A stretch of 64,000 nt of DNA from JACTOJ01 sp032335695. Lineage in GTDB: Bacteria; Bacillota; Clostridia; Clostridiales; Clostridiaceae. Under the pieces are notes generated by a model. The model was not told the origin of the DNA, made no database searches, and saw only the letters and a program-made list of their open reading frames with translations. Positions 1 to 7,914 of this stretch are shown piece after piece (the first letter of the stretch is position 1; each line of letters begins with the position of its first letter). The position numbers were made by a program, and so were the translations under genes. The stretch covers positions 1 to 64,000 of the forward strand of contig NZ_JACTOJ010000010.1 of NCBI RefSeq assembly GCF_032335695.1. The letters are read 5' to 3'.

Positions 1-27
1 TTCTTTTTGCGTTAGTAATTAAAAAAA

Positions 28-75
28 CGGGGCGGCCCCAACCCAAATTCAAATTGGCTTAGGCGACAGCCCCAA
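28..75. other. GC-rich hairpin candidate in the left-edge intergenic stretch
   Basis: The first 258 bases contain no gene. Bases 29-33 (GGGGC) can pair with 69-73 (GCCCC). On the minus strand the structure runs into seven T's (the A-run at 21-27), so it resembles a terminator reading leftward or a bidirectional one. No minus-strand gene lies to its right in this window, so its role is unclear. Confidence 0.3.
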
Positions 76-258
76 TCCGAAACTTCATAGTTTAATATTC
101 AGAGACTTATTTCTATCAAATTAATAAAATTTAAAATTTATTGTAATATAATTAAAAAATGAATTATAATTATTGTAAGCATAAGAGTATTTTTACAAAT
201 ATGCGAAAGGTAAAATTTTTCTGATAAATATGCAATAAATTTTGGGGTGATAATTAAT

Positions 259-1743
259 ATGAAGAAACGTTTTGAAAATTTTCAAATTAGAAAAGCCGAT
301 AGGTTAAGTATATTTGTGATAATAATGGTATCGCTTTTCAGTATTGTAAGTAATTTTTTGACAATGAATTTTAGCCAAGCTATTAAGCTGGCGATACCTT
401 TCATATTTTCGGATATTATTATTGCAGCTACATATTTTATTCCTATAAGCAGTAAAATCAAAGGAGTATTTTACAGTATTGTTATTCTTGCAGGTGCAAT
501 AGCATCACTTTCAAACGATCCCACGGATCAGACTGCCCAGTATGCAATTGCAGCTTCTATTATAATTTTAGCTTTGTACTTTTCAAAAGAAATGATTATT
601 TTTTATGGAATAGTAATTAATGCAGTATTTATTACTCTGTTTTTTACCGATAATGTGCTGTTATTTGGAACCACAAGACCTATAAGCTATTTAATAAGCA
701 CGCTTATTACTGTGGATGGTATATTTATAATATTATTTTTTAATAATATATGGGGACAACAGATGATTGTAAATGCAAACAACAAGGAAAAAGAAGCCAA
801 CAGCCTGATGGAAAAACTAAAGGTTACCATGGAGAAAATAGAAAGCTCTTCTGTAGTTTTAAATAAGAATATTTCAGTACTTGATGAAAATGTAGAAGAA
901 ATAGTGAAATCCAGTGAAGAAACCACAAAGGCCTTAGGTGATATATCAATTGGTACACAAAATCAGGCAGAAAGTATAAATAATATTAGCATAAACATGT
1001 CTAGTGCCATGGGGGAGGTTACTGCTACAAAGGAGCTATCTGAAAAAATATCAGAATCCTCAAAGGATATATCAGCTAGTGTCTCACAGGGTTCAGAGAA
1101 AGTAAATGCAATGACAATTCAAATGCATACTATCAATCAGGCCATTTCTGTAGCTTTGACTACTGTAAATGAACTGCAGGCAAATATTAAAAATATTAAT
1201 AGCTCACTTTTAGGAATAACTCAGATATCTGATCAAATTAATCTTTTAGCATTAAATGCTGCTATTGAAGCCGCTAGAGCAGGGGAACATGGAAAAGGGT
1301 TTGCCGTGGTAGCGGAGGAAGTTAAAAAGCTTGCAGAGCAAAGCAGTATAATTGTTAAAGACATAAATGAAACTATAGATGATATCTCTAAAAAAACTAC
1401 AACAGCTGTAAATATGGTTGGACAAGGTGAAAGCGCAGTAGAGAGCGGAAATACGCTTATTGAAGAGGTGGTTCAACACTTTGATGATGTACAAGCTTCT
1501 GTAGAAAACACTTTTAAAGTTCTCAATAGGGAAAAGACAATGGTTGAGGATATGTATAGCATCTTTGAAAAGGTTCAGAGCCAAATGGAGAATATTACTG
1601 CTATTTCAGAAGAGCATGTCGCTACCAATGAAGAAGTACTTGCTACAATTGAGAGTGAAAATAGTGATATAATGCTTATCAATAATTCTATTAAGGATAT
1701 AAAGCAGCTTTCGGAAGAATTAAAGAATATGCTTGTAATTTGA
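259..1743 (+). CDS. Methyl-accepting chemotaxis protein with a membrane-embedded N-terminus
   Basis: This is a chemoreceptor that signals to CheA/CheW. The N-terminal ~170 residues are about six hydrophobic segments with short loops and no sizeable extracellular ligand domain. A coiled-coil cytoplasmic domain follows, carrying the invariant hairpin tip LALNAAIEAARAGEHGKGFA around residues 330-350. No HAMP domain is evident. An in-frame GTG lies 12 bases upstream at 247, but that GTG is part of the GGGGTG ribosome binding site, so ATG 259 is preferred (494 residues). The ligand is unknown; the architecture suggests sensing within or at the membrane. It is a single-gene unit followed by a terminator. 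Confidence 0.93.
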   Translation: MKKRFENFQIRKADRLSIFVIIMVSLFSIVSNFLTMNFSQAIKLAIPFIFSDIIIAATYFIPISSKIKGVFYSIVILAGAIASLSNDPTDQTAQYAIAASIIILALYFSKEMIIFYGIVINAVFITLFFTDNVLLFGTTRPISYLISTLITVDGIFIILFFNNIWGQQMIVNANNKEKEANSLMEKLKVTMEKIESSSVVLNKNISVLDENVEEIVKSSEETTKALGDISIGTQNQAESINNISINMSSAMGEVTATKELSEKISESSKDISASVSQGSEKVNAMTIQMHTINQAISVALTTVNELQANIKNINSSLLGITQISDQINLLALNAAIEAARAGEHGKGFAVVAEEVKKLAEQSSIIVKDINETIDDISKKTTTAVNMVGQGESAVESGNTLIEEVVQHFDDVQASVENTFKVLNREKTMVEDMYSIFEKVQSQMENITAISEEHVATNEEVLATIESENSDIMLINNSIKDIKQLSEELKNMLVI

Positions 1744-1790
1744 AGCTGTCTGTAATGAAATATAAATTTTATGAATAGAAACTGTGAAGC

Positions 1791-1825
1791 AAAATCTATC
1801 ATAGAAATATGGTGGATTTTTATTT
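1791..1825 (+). terminator. Rho-independent terminator after the chemoreceptor gene
   Basis: AAAATCTATC (1791-1800) pairs with GGTGGATTTT (1811-1820) over ten positions with two G-U pairs, and TATTT follows. It lies between the chemoreceptor and dihydrouridine synthase genes. Confidence 0.6.
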
Positions 1826-1882
1826 ATAATAATGCTATGCTTTAAAGCAGAATTTATATTAGGTAAACCAAGGAGTATCAAT

Positions 1883-2845
1883 ATGAAATATTATTTAGCG
1901 CCAATGGAAGGAATTACTGGATACATATATAGAAACACTTATAATAAATTTTTTGATAATGTGGATAAATATTTTGCTCCTTTTATTTTAGCAAATAAAA
2001 GCGAGAGTCTTAAAACAAAAGAACTAAGAGACCTTTTGCCAGAAAATAATAAGGGAATAAAGCTGGTGCCTCAAATACTTACTAATGATTGTGAGGCTTT
2101 TGCAGCCACCTGCAGAAAGCTTCAGCAACTAGGGTATAGTGAAGTGAATTTAAATCTAGGCTGTCCTTCTGGAACAGTGGTTTCAAAAAACAAAGGTGCT
2201 GGCTTTTTAGGAAATAGAGAGGAACTGGATAGGTTTTTAGAGAAAATTTTCAAAGCAGAAAGTATAAAAGTTTCTATAAAAACTAGGCTTGGACTAGAGA
2301 ACTCCGAAGAGTTTTATGAGCTGATAAAGATTTATAACAAATATCCTTTATCAGAACTAATTATTCATCCCAGAACGCGTAAGGATTTTTACGGAAATAA
2401 ACCTAACCTGGAAATCTTCAAGGATGCTTTGGCTTTGAGCAAGAATACAGTGTGTTATAATGGAGATATTTTCACTGTAGAGGATTATAAGGCTTTGACT
2501 GATAATTTTTCTGAATTGGAGTCTGTAATGCTTGGACGAGGGATATTAGCAAATCCGGGATTAATGAAGGATATAAAAGAGAAGACCAAATTAGATAAAA
2601 AACTGCTTAAGGCCTTTCATGATGAGCTTTTTAATAATTACAAGGAAGTATATAAGGAAGAAAGAAATGCCCTATTTAAAATGAAGGAACTATGGGGATA
2701 TATGATATATCTGTTTTCAGACAACAAAAAATATGTTAAAAAAATTAAAAAGTCACAAAAGGAAAATGAATATAAAGCGGTTGTTTTAAATTTATTTGAG
2801 GAGCAGGAAGTCATAGAAGGCGCTGGATTATTTTATAAGCAATAG
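1883..2845 (+). CDS. tRNA-dihydrouridine synthase family protein
   Basis: This FMN-dependent TIM-barrel enzyme reduces specific uridines of tRNA to dihydrouridine with NAD(P)H. The N-terminus YYLAPMEGITG is the FMN-binding signature, and NLNLGCPSG (catalytic Cys about residue 94) and the ELIIHPRTR segment are family hallmarks. The reading frame opens earlier, at 1832, but AAGGAG at 1870-1875 and the family N-terminus both point to ATG 1883, giving 320 residues, normal for the family. The exact tRNA position modified (DusA/B/C type) cannot be assigned from sequence alone. Confidence 0.9.
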   Translation: MKYYLAPMEGITGYIYRNTYNKFFDNVDKYFAPFILANKSESLKTKELRDLLPENNKGIKLVPQILTNDCEAFAATCRKLQQLGYSEVNLNLGCPSGTVVSKNKGAGFLGNREELDRFLEKIFKAESIKVSIKTRLGLENSEEFYELIKIYNKYPLSELIIHPRTRKDFYGNKPNLEIFKDALALSKNTVCYNGDIFTVEDYKALTDNFSELESVMLGRGILANPGLMKDIKEKTKLDKKLLKAFHDELFNNYKEVYKEERNALFKMKELWGYMIYLFSDNKKYVKKIKKSQKENEYKAVVLNLFEEQEVIEGAGLFYKQ

Positions 2846-2945
2846 TAATAAATTTAACTTTATGTTTCTTTGCGAGAATATGTCTTTTGTATTTGGAAAT
2901 GATAATTATAGATTGATAAAATACAAAAGGAGAGGAATTTCATAG

Positions 2946-4592
2946 ATGAATACACGTAATGTTCAGCGCAGAGAAATAGAAAAAATTTATGGAGAAATCA
3001 GTCCCTTTGAGCTTAAAGATAAGCTGATTCAATTAGCGGAAGGACAGAGAGAAAAAAGTGCACGTACTATGCTTAACGCTGGACGAGGTAATCCTAATTG
3101 GATAGCTGCATCGCCACGTGAAGCTTTCTTCGCATTTGGGCAGTTCGCTGTTTTGGAGTCCCGCAGGGTATGGAATGAGCATGATCTTGCTGGAATGCCA
3201 AAAAAAGAAGGTATTTCAAATAGGTTTCGTGCCTATATTGAAAATCATCAGGGAGAGCAGGGAATAGAGCTTCTTAAAGCCATCATTGATCATGGTATAA
3301 CAGATGAAAAATTTGATCCAGATGCTTGGATATATGAGCTGACAGATGGAGTCATAGGTGACAACTATCCTATACCAGACAGGATGCTAACCCATGTAGA
3401 AAAGGTTGTCCATGATTATCTCATACAGGAGATGTGTACTTACTGCCGTCCAGAAGGTAAATTTCATTTGTTTGCAGTGGAAGGAGCTACGGCAGCAATG
3501 TGTTATATATTTGATTCACTCATTGCAAATAAATTATTATCCCTAGGGGACAGAGTGGCAGTGATGGTTCCTGTTTTCACACCTTATCTTGAGATTCCAC
3601 ATCTATCAAGGTATAATTTTGACGTTGTTGAAATAAATGCCTCTGAAATGACAGCGGATGGTACCCATACCTGGCAGTATCCTGAAGCTGAGATAGAAAA
3701 ACTTAAGGATTCAAGCATAAAGGCTTTGTTTATCGTCAATCCAAGTAACCCGCCTTCAGTAGCTATGAGACCAGAATCTGTGGAGCAGTTAGTGGAGATC
3801 GTAAATAAATATAATCCGAATCTCATGATTATCTCGGATGATGTATATGGCACTTTTGTGAATAATTTCAGATCTCTGACCGCGGATTTACCTTTTAATA
3901 CTTTGGGGGTATATTCCTTTTCAAAATACTTTGGAGTGACGGGTTGGCGCTTAGGAACTATTGCAATCCATGAAAACAATGTGTTCGATAAGCTGCTTAA
4001 GGAGATGCCGAATAACAAGAAGGAAGAGCTTAGAAAGCGTTACGGAGATCTTTCCACTAATCCAGAGGATATACTTTTTATTGACAGGATAGTGGCAGAC
4101 AGCCGCCAAGTGGCTTTGAACCATACGGCAGGTCTGTCCACTCCTCAGCAGGTACAGATGGCATTTTTTTCAGTTTTTGCTCTTCTGGATAGAGAAGATA
4201 AATATAAGCAGATGACAAGAGATATCTGCAGGCGTCGTCAGAAGCTGCTATTTGATAGTCTTGGATTAGATTTAAGAAAGGATCCTTATGATGCTGCCTA
4301 TTACACTGAATTTGATTTGCTTGAATGGGCACGCCACTATTATGGTACAGAGTTTGCAGAATATCTTCAAAAAAATCATAAACCTATAGACATACTATTT
4401 AGTTTGGCTGAAGAGTCTTCCATAGTTCTATTAGGCGGTGGTGGATTTCACGGCCCAGAGTGGTCTATTAGAATATCTCTATCGAATCTTAATGATGTTT
4501 ATTATTCTGAAATTGGAGAAGTGCTGCATAGAGTATTGAAAAGGTATGTAACATCTTGGAAAGATGAAAAAAATATATTAGTAAAAAAGTGA
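2946..4592 (+). CDS. asdA: Aspartate 4-decarboxylase (PLP fold type I)
   Basis: The protein is predicted to convert L-aspartate to L-alanine plus CO2 and belongs to the bifunctional aspartate aminotransferase/aspartate beta-decarboxylase family. Its 548 residues match the usual ~530-550. The N-terminal segment with NAGRGNPNWIA and the aminotransferase core are present; the PLP lysine is in YSFSKYFGVTGWR, about K327. In several bacteria this enzyme works with the aspartate/alanine exchanger AspT to generate proton motive force, but no aspT is adjacent here. It is preceded by AGGAG just before ATG 2946 and appears monocistronic. Confidence 0.9.
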   Translation: MNTRNVQRREIEKIYGEISPFELKDKLIQLAEGQREKSARTMLNAGRGNPNWIAASPREAFFAFGQFAVLESRRVWNEHDLAGMPKKEGISNRFRAYIENHQGEQGIELLKAIIDHGITDEKFDPDAWIYELTDGVIGDNYPIPDRMLTHVEKVVHDYLIQEMCTYCRPEGKFHLFAVEGATAAMCYIFDSLIANKLLSLGDRVAVMVPVFTPYLEIPHLSRYNFDVVEINASEMTADGTHTWQYPEAEIEKLKDSSIKALFIVNPSNPPSVAMRPESVEQLVEIVNKYNPNLMIISDDVYGTFVNNFRSLTADLPFNTLGVYSFSKYFGVTGWRLGTIAIHENNVFDKLLKEMPNNKKEELRKRYGDLSTNPEDILFIDRIVADSRQVALNHTAGLSTPQQVQMAFFSVFALLDREDKYKQMTRDICRRRQKLLFDSLGLDLRKDPYDAAYYTEFDLLEWARHYYGTEFAEYLQKNHKPIDILFSLAEESSIVLLGGGGFHGPEWSIRISLSNLNDVYYSEIGEVLHRVLKRYVTSWKDEKNILVKK

Positions 4593-4651
4593 TAAAAACT
4601 CATTTCATGTCACTAATCCTTTGATTTTGTAAAATAAATGAATAAAAATAT

Positions 4652-4680
4652 TTGACATTCCTTATATTTTATGATATCCT
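4652..4680 (+). promoter_or_regulatory. Promoter of the beta-glucoside unit
   Basis: TTGACA at 4652-4657 and TATCCT at 4675-4680 are separated by 17 bases, placing the start of transcription near 4687, just before the first antiterminator site. The promoter is embedded in a long perfect inverted repeat (see 4656-4701). Confidence 0.6.
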
Positions 4681-4701
4681 TATCATAAAATATAAGGAAT
4701 G
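4656..4701. repeat. 20-bp perfect inverted repeat over the bgl promoter
   Basis: The arms 4656-4675 and 4682-4701 are perfectly complementary over 20 bases and are separated by six bases. The left arm overlaps the end of the -35 box and contains the start of the -10 box; the right arm ends inside the first RAT. It could be an operator for a dimeric repressor, or an RNA hairpin if transcription starts upstream. Confidence 0.7.
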
Positions 4702-4776
4702 TTACTGGTTATGCAGGCTTTACCGCGTTATAGATGATATTTATTAGTATTATTTGTTGTGGTGTGGTCTTTTTTT
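4696..4776 (+). promoter_or_regulatory. LicT-type ribonucleic antiterminator (RAT) and overlapping terminator, leader of licT
   Basis: Bases 4696-4724 match the LicT/SacY-type RAT, with GTTACTG and ATGCAGGC cores and a closing TTTACC. The RAT overlaps ACCGCG at 4722-4727, which can pair with TGTGGT at 4763-4768 before a seven-T run at 4770-4776. The antiterminator protein would stabilise the RAT and prevent termination. The terminator stem is short and uses G-U pairs, so it is weaker than the second copy. Confidence 0.75.
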
Positions 4777-4904
4777 GTTCCATAAAAATAATACGAAATA
4801 GCATTTGTAAAATAATTTTTTACTTGCAAAGCACTTGAAGTTGTATAACTTTGAGGCAGTGTGTCTGTTAAAGTGATTAATCAGCACTAAAAAGGGGAGA
4901 ATCC

Positions 4905-5744
4905 ATGAAAATTCAAAAGATAATAAACAATAATTTAGTTCAATCCTTCGATAATAGCCATAAAGAAGTTCTTGTTATGGGATGTGGACTTGGATTCAAG
5001 AAAAAAATTGGAGAAACTATAGATAAAAATAAAATAGAAAAGATTTATTCTCTTGAAGATAAAAATTATTCCAATAAATTAATAGAGCTATTATCTGGCA
5101 TCCCTTTAGAAATTATACAAACCACTAATGAAATAGTGTCTTATGCAAGGTATTCCCTTGGTAAGAAGCTTAGTGATAATATATACATTCTATTAACAGA
5201 TCATATAAACTTTGCGATGGAAAGAATTGGACAAGGATTTCAATATAAAAATCCATTGTTATGGGAGATAAAAAGATTCTATAATCATGAATTTTTAATT
5301 GGCAGGGAGGCCCTTCAAATAATTAAAAAAAACCTAAATGTTGATTTGCCAGAAGATGAAGCTGCCAATATTGCATTACATATTGTTAATGCTCAGCTTA
5401 ATTCTAACAACATGGATGATACCATGAGCATGACTAATATGATTCAAAATATTTTAAACATAGTTAAGTTTCATTATAAGATAGAGCTTGATGAATATTC
5501 TCTTCATTATGAAAGGTTTATCACTCATTTGAAGTTCTTTTCTCAGAGAATTTTTAGAGGAACCGAAATTCAGGACGAGGATAACAGTCTTTCTCAAATA
5601 ATGAGGGGAAAATATAAGGAAGCCTATGCTTGTGCTGAAAAGATAAAAAAATATATCAAGAGCCAATTTAATGCGGAGCTTACCGATGAGGAAATGATGT
5701 ATTTGGCTGTTCATATATATAGGGTTACAAAACAAACTGAATAA
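4905..5744 (+). CDS. licT: BglG/LicT-family transcription antiterminator
   Basis: This RNA-binding antiterminator is controlled by PTS phosphorylation. Residues 1-55 form the CAT RNA-binding domain (MKIQKIINNN start). PRD1 spans about 65-170 with His100 (LLTDHINFA) and His159 (ALHI), and PRD2 about 172-279 with His208 and His270; these are the four regulatory histidines of the family. Length 279 is typical. AAGGGGAG precedes the start. It lies between two RAT/terminator leaders, so it should autoregulate and also control the PTS and glucosidase genes downstream. With substrate absent, EII-dependent phosphorylation of PRD1 is expected to inactivate it. Confidence 0.95.
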   Translation: MKIQKIINNNLVQSFDNSHKEVLVMGCGLGFKKKIGETIDKNKIEKIYSLEDKNYSNKLIELLSGIPLEIIQTTNEIVSYARYSLGKKLSDNIYILLTDHINFAMERIGQGFQYKNPLLWEIKRFYNHEFLIGREALQIIKKNLNVDLPEDEAANIALHIVNAQLNSNNMDDTMSMTNMIQNILNIVKFHYKIELDEYSLHYERFITHLKFFSQRIFRGTEIQDEDNSLSQIMRGKYKEAYACAEKIKKYIKSQFNAELTDEEMMYLAVHIYRVTKQTE

Positions 5745-5748
5745 TTAA

Positions 5749-5824
5749 GGATTGTTACTGGTAATGCAGGCTATACCTAAGTGATGTAAAATGAGCGCTC
5801 TTTTACATTGCTTAGGTATTTTTT
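5749..5824 (+). promoter_or_regulatory. Second RAT plus strong intrinsic terminator, before the PTS gene
   Basis: Bases 5749-5777 repeat the RAT (GGATTGTTACTG then AATGCAGGC and TATACC). Its 3' end overlaps a terminator whose outer arms ATACCTAAG (5773-5781) and CTTAGGTAT (5811-5819) are perfectly complementary, with an inner ATGTAAAA/TTTTACAT stem and a T run to 5824. Antiterminator and terminator are mutually exclusive, the classic LicT mechanism. Confidence 0.92.
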
Positions 5825-5853
5825 ATAAAATTATAAACAATATATTAAATGCA

Positions 5854-5878
5854 AGGTTGTTACTGTAAGCAGGAAACT
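5854..5878 (+). promoter_or_regulatory. Third, degenerate RAT-like segment
   Basis: AGGTTGTTACTG followed by TAAGCAGGAAACT resembles the two RATs in sequence and spacing, but no terminator hairpin or T run overlaps it. It lies in the leader of the PTS gene, about 70 bases before its start. It may be a decaying copy or an extra binding site. Confidence 0.4.
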
Positions 5879-5943
5879 GCATTATGGGCTTTACTTCATT
5901 AAAATTAATTCAAAAAATTTATTTTAAATGGAGGATTTGTATT

Positions 5944-7836
5944 ATGGACTACTCAAAATCAGCAAAAGAGATAGTAGAAAAGATAGGTGGAGAAAGTAAT
6001 GTAAATAGTGTTATGCACTGTATGACAAGACTTAGATTCACATTAAAGGATGAAAGTATTGTAAAGGATGAAGAAGTTAAAAAAATAAAAGGTGTTATGG
6101 GTGTCATGAAAAAGGGCGGCCAGTATCAGGTTATTATAGGAAACGAAGTAGCAGCATGCTACAAGGAAGTACTTAAGCTAGGAAATTTCAATGATGCTGC
6201 ACCTACCGAAGTAACTAGTGGAGAAAAGCAAAATATTATTACAAGAATCTTAGATGTAATATCAGGAAGTATGTCAGCTACTATGCCAGCTATCATAGGT
6301 GCAGGTATGGTAAAGGTTCTAGTGGTGCTTCTTACTACTATAGGAATACTTTCAAAAACTAGTCAGACTTATACCATATTATATGCACTGGGAGATGCAA
6401 CATTTTATTTCTTGCCAATGCTTCTAGTAATGTCTACTTCTAAGAAGTTTAATATTAATCCTTATACCTTTGCTGCAGTAATAGGTGTTATGGTTTATCC
6501 GGATTTTGTAACTCTACTAGGTGGTGGAAAAGCTGTACATTTTCTAGGACTTCCTGTTACTCAGGCTAGCTATGGTTATGCTGTTATTCCAGTCATTATT
6601 ATGGCATGGGTAATGAAATATATAGAAAATATTGCAGATAAAATAACTCCAGCTGTAACTAAGAACTTTTTAAAACCAATGTTAATACTTATTATAGCAA
6701 TGCCAATCGCTGTATTAGTCGTAGGACCTCTTGGATATTTAATAGGTAAGGGTTTGTCTGCTGTTATGTATACAGTTCAAGCAAAGGCTAACTGGCTTGC
6801 TCTACCATTAATGTCTGCCTTCATGCCTCTATTAGTTATGACTGGTATGCATTGGGCATTCGTACCAATAGCATTAGCTGCACTTGCAAGTCCTGGATAT
6901 GAAACTTTACTTTTAGTTGCTATGCTTCCTTCTAATTTAGCACAAGGTGGAGCTTCCTTAGCAGTATCTCTTAAGACTAAAAATAAGGATCTTAAGCAGG
7001 TTGCCAGCGCCTCAAGTATTTCAGCTCTTTTAGCTGGTGTTACAGAGCCAGCTATGTATGGTGTAACAATAAAATATAAGAAACCTCTAATAGCAAGCAT
7101 GATAGCAAGTGGTGTTGCAGGACTTTACGCAGGAATAGTTTCCTTAAAGGCCTATGTATTTGCAACTCCAGCCCTTATAGCAATAGTTCAATTTATAAAC
7201 CCAAAGGGTGGTTCAAACTTTGTTAATGCTATAATAACAGCAGCTATTGCCATAGTACTTTCCTTTGTACTTACTTGGATAATAGGCTTTGATGATCCAA
7301 TGAGTGAAGAGAAGGATGAAGCTTCAAATGACAATAAAATAGAAGTTAAAGAAGCTTATTTAGATACAGCAGAACCTAAAGGTGAAGCATTAATTTTAGC
7401 TCCAATTCAAGGAAGAGCAGTATCCTTAAGCCAAGTAAATGACATAACCTTCTCAGAAGAAATCATGGGAAAAGGGGCAGCTATAATACCAAATGTAGGA
7501 AGAGCAGTATCACCAGTCAATGGAGTTGTTTCTGCAATATTTGAAACAAAACATGCAGTAGGAATTACAGCTGAGGATGGAACAGAAATTTTAATACACA
7601 TAGGACTAGATACCGTAAAATTAGGTGGAAAGCACTTTACAGCCCACGTTAAGAGCGGAGATAAAGTTAAAGTTGGAGATCTTCTAGTTGAATTCGATAT
7701 TGAAGCAATTAAAAAAGAAGGATATGAGGTAATAACTCCTGTTATTATAACTAATGTAGGTGATTATAAGGATGTATTGTCACTAATAGATAGAGATGTA
7801 AAAGAAAAAGATGAGTTAATAAAAGTAATAAGGTAA
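5944..7836 (+). CDS. bglP: Beta-glucoside-specific PTS transporter, EIIBCA
   Basis: This single-chain permease imports and phosphorylates beta-glucosides such as cellobiose or salicin. The EIIB domain is at about 1-90 with the phosphorylated Cys26 (NSVMHCMTRLRF). The EIIC membrane domain follows to about 450 with many hydrophobic segments. The C-terminal EIIA domain has TKHAVGI and ILIHIGLDTV, which carry the EIIA histidines. The frame opens at 5884, but ATG 5944 preceded by TGGAGG gives the standard N-terminus (630 residues). It is controlled by the upstream RAT/terminator and coupled to the GH1 gene downstream, which would hydrolyse the imported phosphosugar. Confidence 0.94.
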   Translation: MDYSKSAKEIVEKIGGESNVNSVMHCMTRLRFTLKDESIVKDEEVKKIKGVMGVMKKGGQYQVIIGNEVAACYKEVLKLGNFNDAAPTEVTSGEKQNIITRILDVISGSMSATMPAIIGAGMVKVLVVLLTTIGILSKTSQTYTILYALGDATFYFLPMLLVMSTSKKFNINPYTFAAVIGVMVYPDFVTLLGGGKAVHFLGLPVTQASYGYAVIPVIIMAWVMKYIENIADKITPAVTKNFLKPMLILIIAMPIAVLVVGPLGYLIGKGLSAVMYTVQAKANWLALPLMSAFMPLLVMTGMHWAFVPIALAALASPGYETLLLVAMLPSNLAQGGASLAVSLKTKNKDLKQVASASSISALLAGVTEPAMYGVTIKYKKPLIASMIASGVAGLYAGIVSLKAYVFATPALIAIVQFINPKGGSNFVNAIITAAIAIVLSFVLTWIIGFDDPMSEEKDEASNDNKIEVKEAYLDTAEPKGEALILAPIQGRAVSLSQVNDITFSEEIMGKGAAIIPNVGRAVSPVNGVVSAIFETKHAVGITAEDGTEILIHIGLDTVKLGGKHFTAHVKSGDKVKVGDLLVEFDIEAIKKEGYEVITPVIITNVGDYKDVLSLIDRDVKEKDELIKVIR

Positions 7837-7844
7837 TAATTAAA

Positions 7845-7884
7845 TGTTTTAAATCAGTGCAGAAATCAGCACTGATTTAAAACA
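7845..7884. repeat. Palindromic intergenic repeat, copy 1
   Basis: TGTTTTAAATCAGTGC (7845-7860) and its exact reverse complement (7869-7884) are separated by AGAAATCA. It lies between the PTS and glucosidase genes. No T run follows the stem, so it is not a standard terminator. Near-identical units occur at 10855 and 12325. Confidence 0.85.
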
Positions 7885-7914
7885 GAGTCAAAATAAAATT
7901 TTGGAGGGATAGAT

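Noticed and set aside
1..258. A c-di-GMP riboswitch upstream of the chemoreceptor
   Set aside because: The GC-rich hairpin lacks the conserved aptamer segments, and no such motif is seen before the start codon.
7845..7884. Reading the palindromic repeat as a terminator between the PTS and GH1 genes
   Set aside because: The stem is strong but no T run follows on either strand, and the same unit appears in contexts where termination makes no sense.
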